From contig CAMTOK010000011.1 of NCBI GenBank assembly GCA_947074115.1, forward strand, positions 1 through 34,099: 34,099 nt of DNA, written 5' to 3'. Position 1 is the first letter of the stretch, and each line of letters begins with the position of its first letter. Source of the DNA: an uncultured Erysipelotrichaceae bacterium (GTDB lineage Bacteria > Bacillota_I > Bacilli_A > Erysipelotrichales > Coprobacillaceae). A program made the position numbers and the translations under genes. Below the pieces are notes generated by a model. The model did not search any database. It saw nothing but the letters and a program-made list of their open reading frames with translations, and was not told the origin of the DNA. Of the stretch, positions 32,079 through 34,099 are shown piece after piece.

Positions 32079-32885
32079 ATGGAGCAATTAATTTGTATTA
32101 TTTTAATTATCGCATTAGGTTTTTATGTTTTTAAATGTTTTCCTTTTCCAAAAGGAAAAGTCAATTATGTTGTTATCGCAGCATTGTTTATTGTCTTAAC
32201 TCTTATTTGTAAAAGTTTAGCAATCAAGGTCCCTTTGTTTGGGGTTGAAAGTTTAAAAATAAGTGTTGAGTATATTCCATTAATGGTAGCAGGTATTTTT
32301 TTACCACCTAGCTATGCATTTATTATTGGGTTAAGTTGTGATTTAATCGGTCTGATTTTAGTCCCAACAAGTTTCCCGTTCTTAGGATTTACACTCGGAT
32401 TAATTCTGGTTAGTGTCATTCCATCATTAATTAAAGAATATTCAAAATTTATTGATGCAAAATATGTAGAGAAATTCTCAATCATCTTAATATGGATTTT
32501 GGCTATTGGAGCATCAACTTACATATACTTTTTAAAACAATTTGAATTATCAAAACAAGTGTACTATATAACAACTTTTCAAAAAAGTTTATTAACAATC
32601 ATTTGTTTTGGACTTGCATTTGTTTTTACTGTGATTCTTATTCAATTAAAGAAAAGAATCAAAATAGAGGAAGGAAAAGATTTTGCGATTTGGATGTTAA
32701 GTGTTGTGATTGTTGAAATTGTTGTGACACTATGTATAACACCATTGAATTTACAAATCATGTATGGTATACCATTCCTTGTCTCTATGTGTATAAGAAT
32801 CATAAAAGCGTGTTTTGTTATTCCGCTTAATATATTCTTAGGTTATACAATTATAAAATTTATGAAAAAAATGATTAAACTCTAA
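32079..32885 (+). CDS. ECF transporter S-component, FolT-like
   Basis: A 268-residue membrane protein with about seven to eight helices. The stretch SLKISVEYIPLMVAGIFLPPSYAFIIGLSCDLIGLILVP (about 57-95, seen in pieces) matches the S-component pattern of the folate-family ECF transporters: a strand and loop, a helix with AGxFxPP, then GxxxDxxG. It would bind a vitamin (folate by family look) and rely on an ECF ATPase module encoded elsewhere. It is longer than typical FolT (about 170-200 residues) because of extra C-terminal helices. The ATG at 32079 is the only start: an in-frame TAG lies at 32064, and no Shine-Dalgarno lies nearby. A strong terminator follows. Confidence 0.7.
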   Translation: MEQLICIILIIALGFYVFKCFPFPKGKVNYVVIAALFIVLTLICKSLAIKVPLFGVESLKISVEYIPLMVAGIFLPPSYAFIIGLSCDLIGLILVPTSFPFLGFTLGLILVSVIPSLIKEYSKFIDAKYVEKFSIILIWILAIGASTYIYFLKQFELSKQVYYITTFQKSLLTIICFGLAFVFTVILIQLKKRIKIEEGKDFAIWMLSVVIVEIVVTLCITPLNLQIMYGIPFLVSMCIRIIKACFVIPLNIFLGYTIIKFMKKMIKL

Positions 32886-32908
32886 ACCTGCATTGCAGGT
32901 TTTTTTTC
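32885..32908 (+). terminator. Terminator of the folT-like gene
   Basis: AACCTGC/GCAGGTT with an ATT loop and nine T directly after the stop codon. Confidence 0.92.
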
Positions 32909-32965
32909 TTTTCCCCACGTTTAAAGTCGAATTATGTTGTGTACACTACAGTCGAGGTGAATAAT

Positions 32966-33409
32966 ATGGATAAAGAAGAATATGATCAATTGGCCGAAAA
33001 TCTAAAACCAAAAGTTCCTATGTGGAAGAATGCATTCAATGCATTTATTTATGGTGGAGTGATTGGTTTTATTGCTCAAGGGGTACTAGAATTCTATATG
33101 AATGTTTACAATTGTAGTCAAAAAGAAGCAACGCCAATGATGATTATTACACTGGTATTTGTTGCGTGCTTATTAACAGGCTTAGGTGTCTATGATATGA
33201 TCGCAAAACATGCTGGTGCTGGAACTTTTATACCAATTACAGGCTTTGCGAATAGTATGGCATCTAGCGCATTAGATTGTAAAAGTGAAGGTTTGATATT
33301 TGGTATAGGAAGTAATATGTTTAAATTAGGTGGGACTGTCATCACATATGGTGTTGTCAGTGCATCGTTGTTAGGAGTGGTTCGATATGTCTTCACGCTT
33401 TTTGGGTAA
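32966..33409 (+). CDS. spoVAC: Stage V sporulation protein AC (SpoVAC)
   Basis: A 147-residue inner-spore-membrane protein with three to four helices. Diagnostic segments are FIYGGVIGFIAQGV (about 29-42), GVYDMIAKHAGAGTFIPITGFANSM (about 74-98) and SEGLIFGIGSNMFKLGG (about 104-120). SpoVAC is part of the channel that moves dipicolinic acid into the forespore and out on germination. The ATG at 32966 follows GAGGTG by six bases; a GTG 27 bases upstream has no site. SpoVAA and SpoVAB are not upstream, which matches spore formers with a reduced spoVAC-AD-AE set. Its 3' end overlaps spoVAD by 23 bases. A forespore promoter is expected but not clearly visible. Confidence 0.95.
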   Translation: MDKEEYDQLAENLKPKVPMWKNAFNAFIYGGVIGFIAQGVLEFYMNVYNCSQKEATPMMIITLVFVACLLTGLGVYDMIAKHAGAGTFIPITGFANSMASSALDCKSEGLIFGIGSNMFKLGGTVITYGVVSASLLGVVRYVFTLFG

Positions 33410-34099
33410 TTCCTACATCTTTCAAAACGTATACATAGCCTCTACTGGAACAACTTGTGGTCCATTAGAAGATCAAGGACCATTGTCACAATATTTTGAT
33501 AAGAGTTTTGATGATTATCATTGTGATGAAGATTCATATGAAAAAGCAGAACGCAAGATGTTAAGAGAAGCGTTGGATATATGTTTACAGAAAGCAAAAT
33601 TAAGAAATAAAGATGTTGACCTTTATTTTGGGGCTGATTTATTAAATCAAATTGCGACAACAAATTACTTGGCTAGAGAAGTGCCTAAACCATTTGTGGG
33701 ATTATATGGTGCTTGTTCGAGTTTTTGTTTATCAATGGCAATGGCATCTCTCATGGTAGATGCGGGTTATGTTGATAAATCTATAGCGATGGTATCAAGT
33801 CATAATGCGACTGCAGAAAGACAATTCCGTTTTCCAGTAGAATATGGTATTCAAAAGAAAGAAGTGACAACATTTACTGCCACTGGTGGGATAGCAACAC
33901 TCCTTACAAATCAAGTGAGCGATATACGTGTAGAATCAGTCACTTTGGGAAAGGTCATTGACTTACAACAAAATGACCCTAATGATATGGGTAGGGCAAT
34001 GGCACCAGCAGCGTTTGATACAATCAAAACACATTTTCAAGATTTACAAAGAACATTCCATGATTATGATTTGGTTGTTACAGGTGACTTGTCATCTTA
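33387..34099 (+). CDS. spoVAD: Stage V sporulation protein AD (SpoVAD), 3' end beyond the window
   Basis: The frame runs open from ATG at 33387 to the window edge (237 codons seen, of roughly 330-340 expected). SpoVAD is a thiolase-fold protein that binds dipicolinic acid at the spore inner membrane. Seen: VYIASTGTTCGPLEDQGPLS near 15-34, LYFGADLLNQIATTNY near 82-97, GLYGACSSFCLSMAMAS near 107-123, AMVSSHNATAERQFRFPVEYG near 135-155 and FTATGGIATLL near 163-173. TAGGAGTGG lies about 12 bases before the ATG, inside spoVAC. Confidence 0.95.
   Translation, partial: MSSRFLGNSYIFQNVYIASTGTTCGPLEDQGPLSQYFDKSFDDYHCDEDSYEKAERKMLREALDICLQKAKLRNKDVDLYFGADLLNQIATTNYLAREVPKPFVGLYGACSSFCLSMAMASLMVDAGYVDKSIAMVSSHNATAERQFRFPVEYGIQKKEVTTFTATGGIATLLTNQVSDIRVESVTLGKVIDLQQNDPNDMGRAMAPAAFDTIKTHFQDLQRTFHDYDLVVTGDLSS

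Noticed and set aside
33442-33663. Minus-strand open frame inside spoVAD
   Set aside because: It is a shadow of the plus-strand spoVAD frame, which runs open to the window edge and has clear family motifs.

Overview
The window is AT-rich and densely coded, with short intergenic gaps, strong AGGAGG-type ribosome binding sites, T-box leaders, a glmS ribozyme, a TPP riboswitch and many U-tailed hairpin terminators. It is therefore from a low-GC Gram-positive (Bacillota) chromosome. The spoVAC/spoVAD pair at the right edge points to an endospore former. A member of the Erysipelotrichia or a neighbouring gut lineage would fit, but that placement is an inference from general character only. I see no CRISPR array, rRNA, tRNA or intact transposon.

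Layout. 1-6250 (+): a beta-propeller lactonase, then the mltG-trmR-trhP1-trhP2-udk-greA block known from Bacillus, with overlapping genes; trmR/trhP1/trhP2 modify wobble uridine in tRNA. 6250-7300: two small membrane proteins. 7291-10303 (-): a TrpXYZ-type amino-acid ABC importer behind a strong promoter and a T-box leader whose specifier reads best as UAC (Tyr). 10398-14545 (-): a ZIP metal transporter, a helical-repeat protein ending in a cold-shock-like domain, and glmS under its self-cleaving ribozyme. 14787-21555 (+): an orphan PemK/MazF-like protein, the AzlCD branched-chain amino-acid exporter, a membrane-anchored Ig-like protein, and a 1283-residue thioester/SpaA-repeat surface adhesin. 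21567-22757 (-): ackA.

22870-23603 (+): TPP riboswitch and thiT. 23626-27353 (+): an operon of a DUF402 nucleotide phosphatase, the t6A tRNA-modification and ribosomal acetylation genes tsaE-tsaB-rimI-tsaD, and the redox repressor rex. 27415-29022 (+): T-box with AAC specifier and asnS. 29078-31910 (+): a two-gene unit of a metallophosphoesterase with an unknown N-terminal half and a D-2-hydroxyacid dehydrogenase with an unusual 143-residue helical N-terminal extension. 31922-32885 (+): a FolT-like ECF transporter subunit. 32966-34099 (+): spoVAC and a spoVAD cut by the window edge.

The most unusual spot is 31922-32081. A well-formed promoter and Shine-Dalgarno are separated from the folT-like start codon by about 100 bases. 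These bases look like the last 18 codons of an IS605-family tnpB plus its omega-RNA/right-end scaffold. Removing them would put the Shine-Dalgarno six bases from the ATG. This looks like a transposon scar, possibly a domesticated guide-RNA scaffold, now serving as the 5' leader of a vitamin transporter gene. Other items worth a second look are the dehydrogenase fusion, the helical-repeat/cold-shock protein, the Tyr-type T-box on a TrpXYZ-type importer, and the thioester adhesin with a non-canonical sorting motif.
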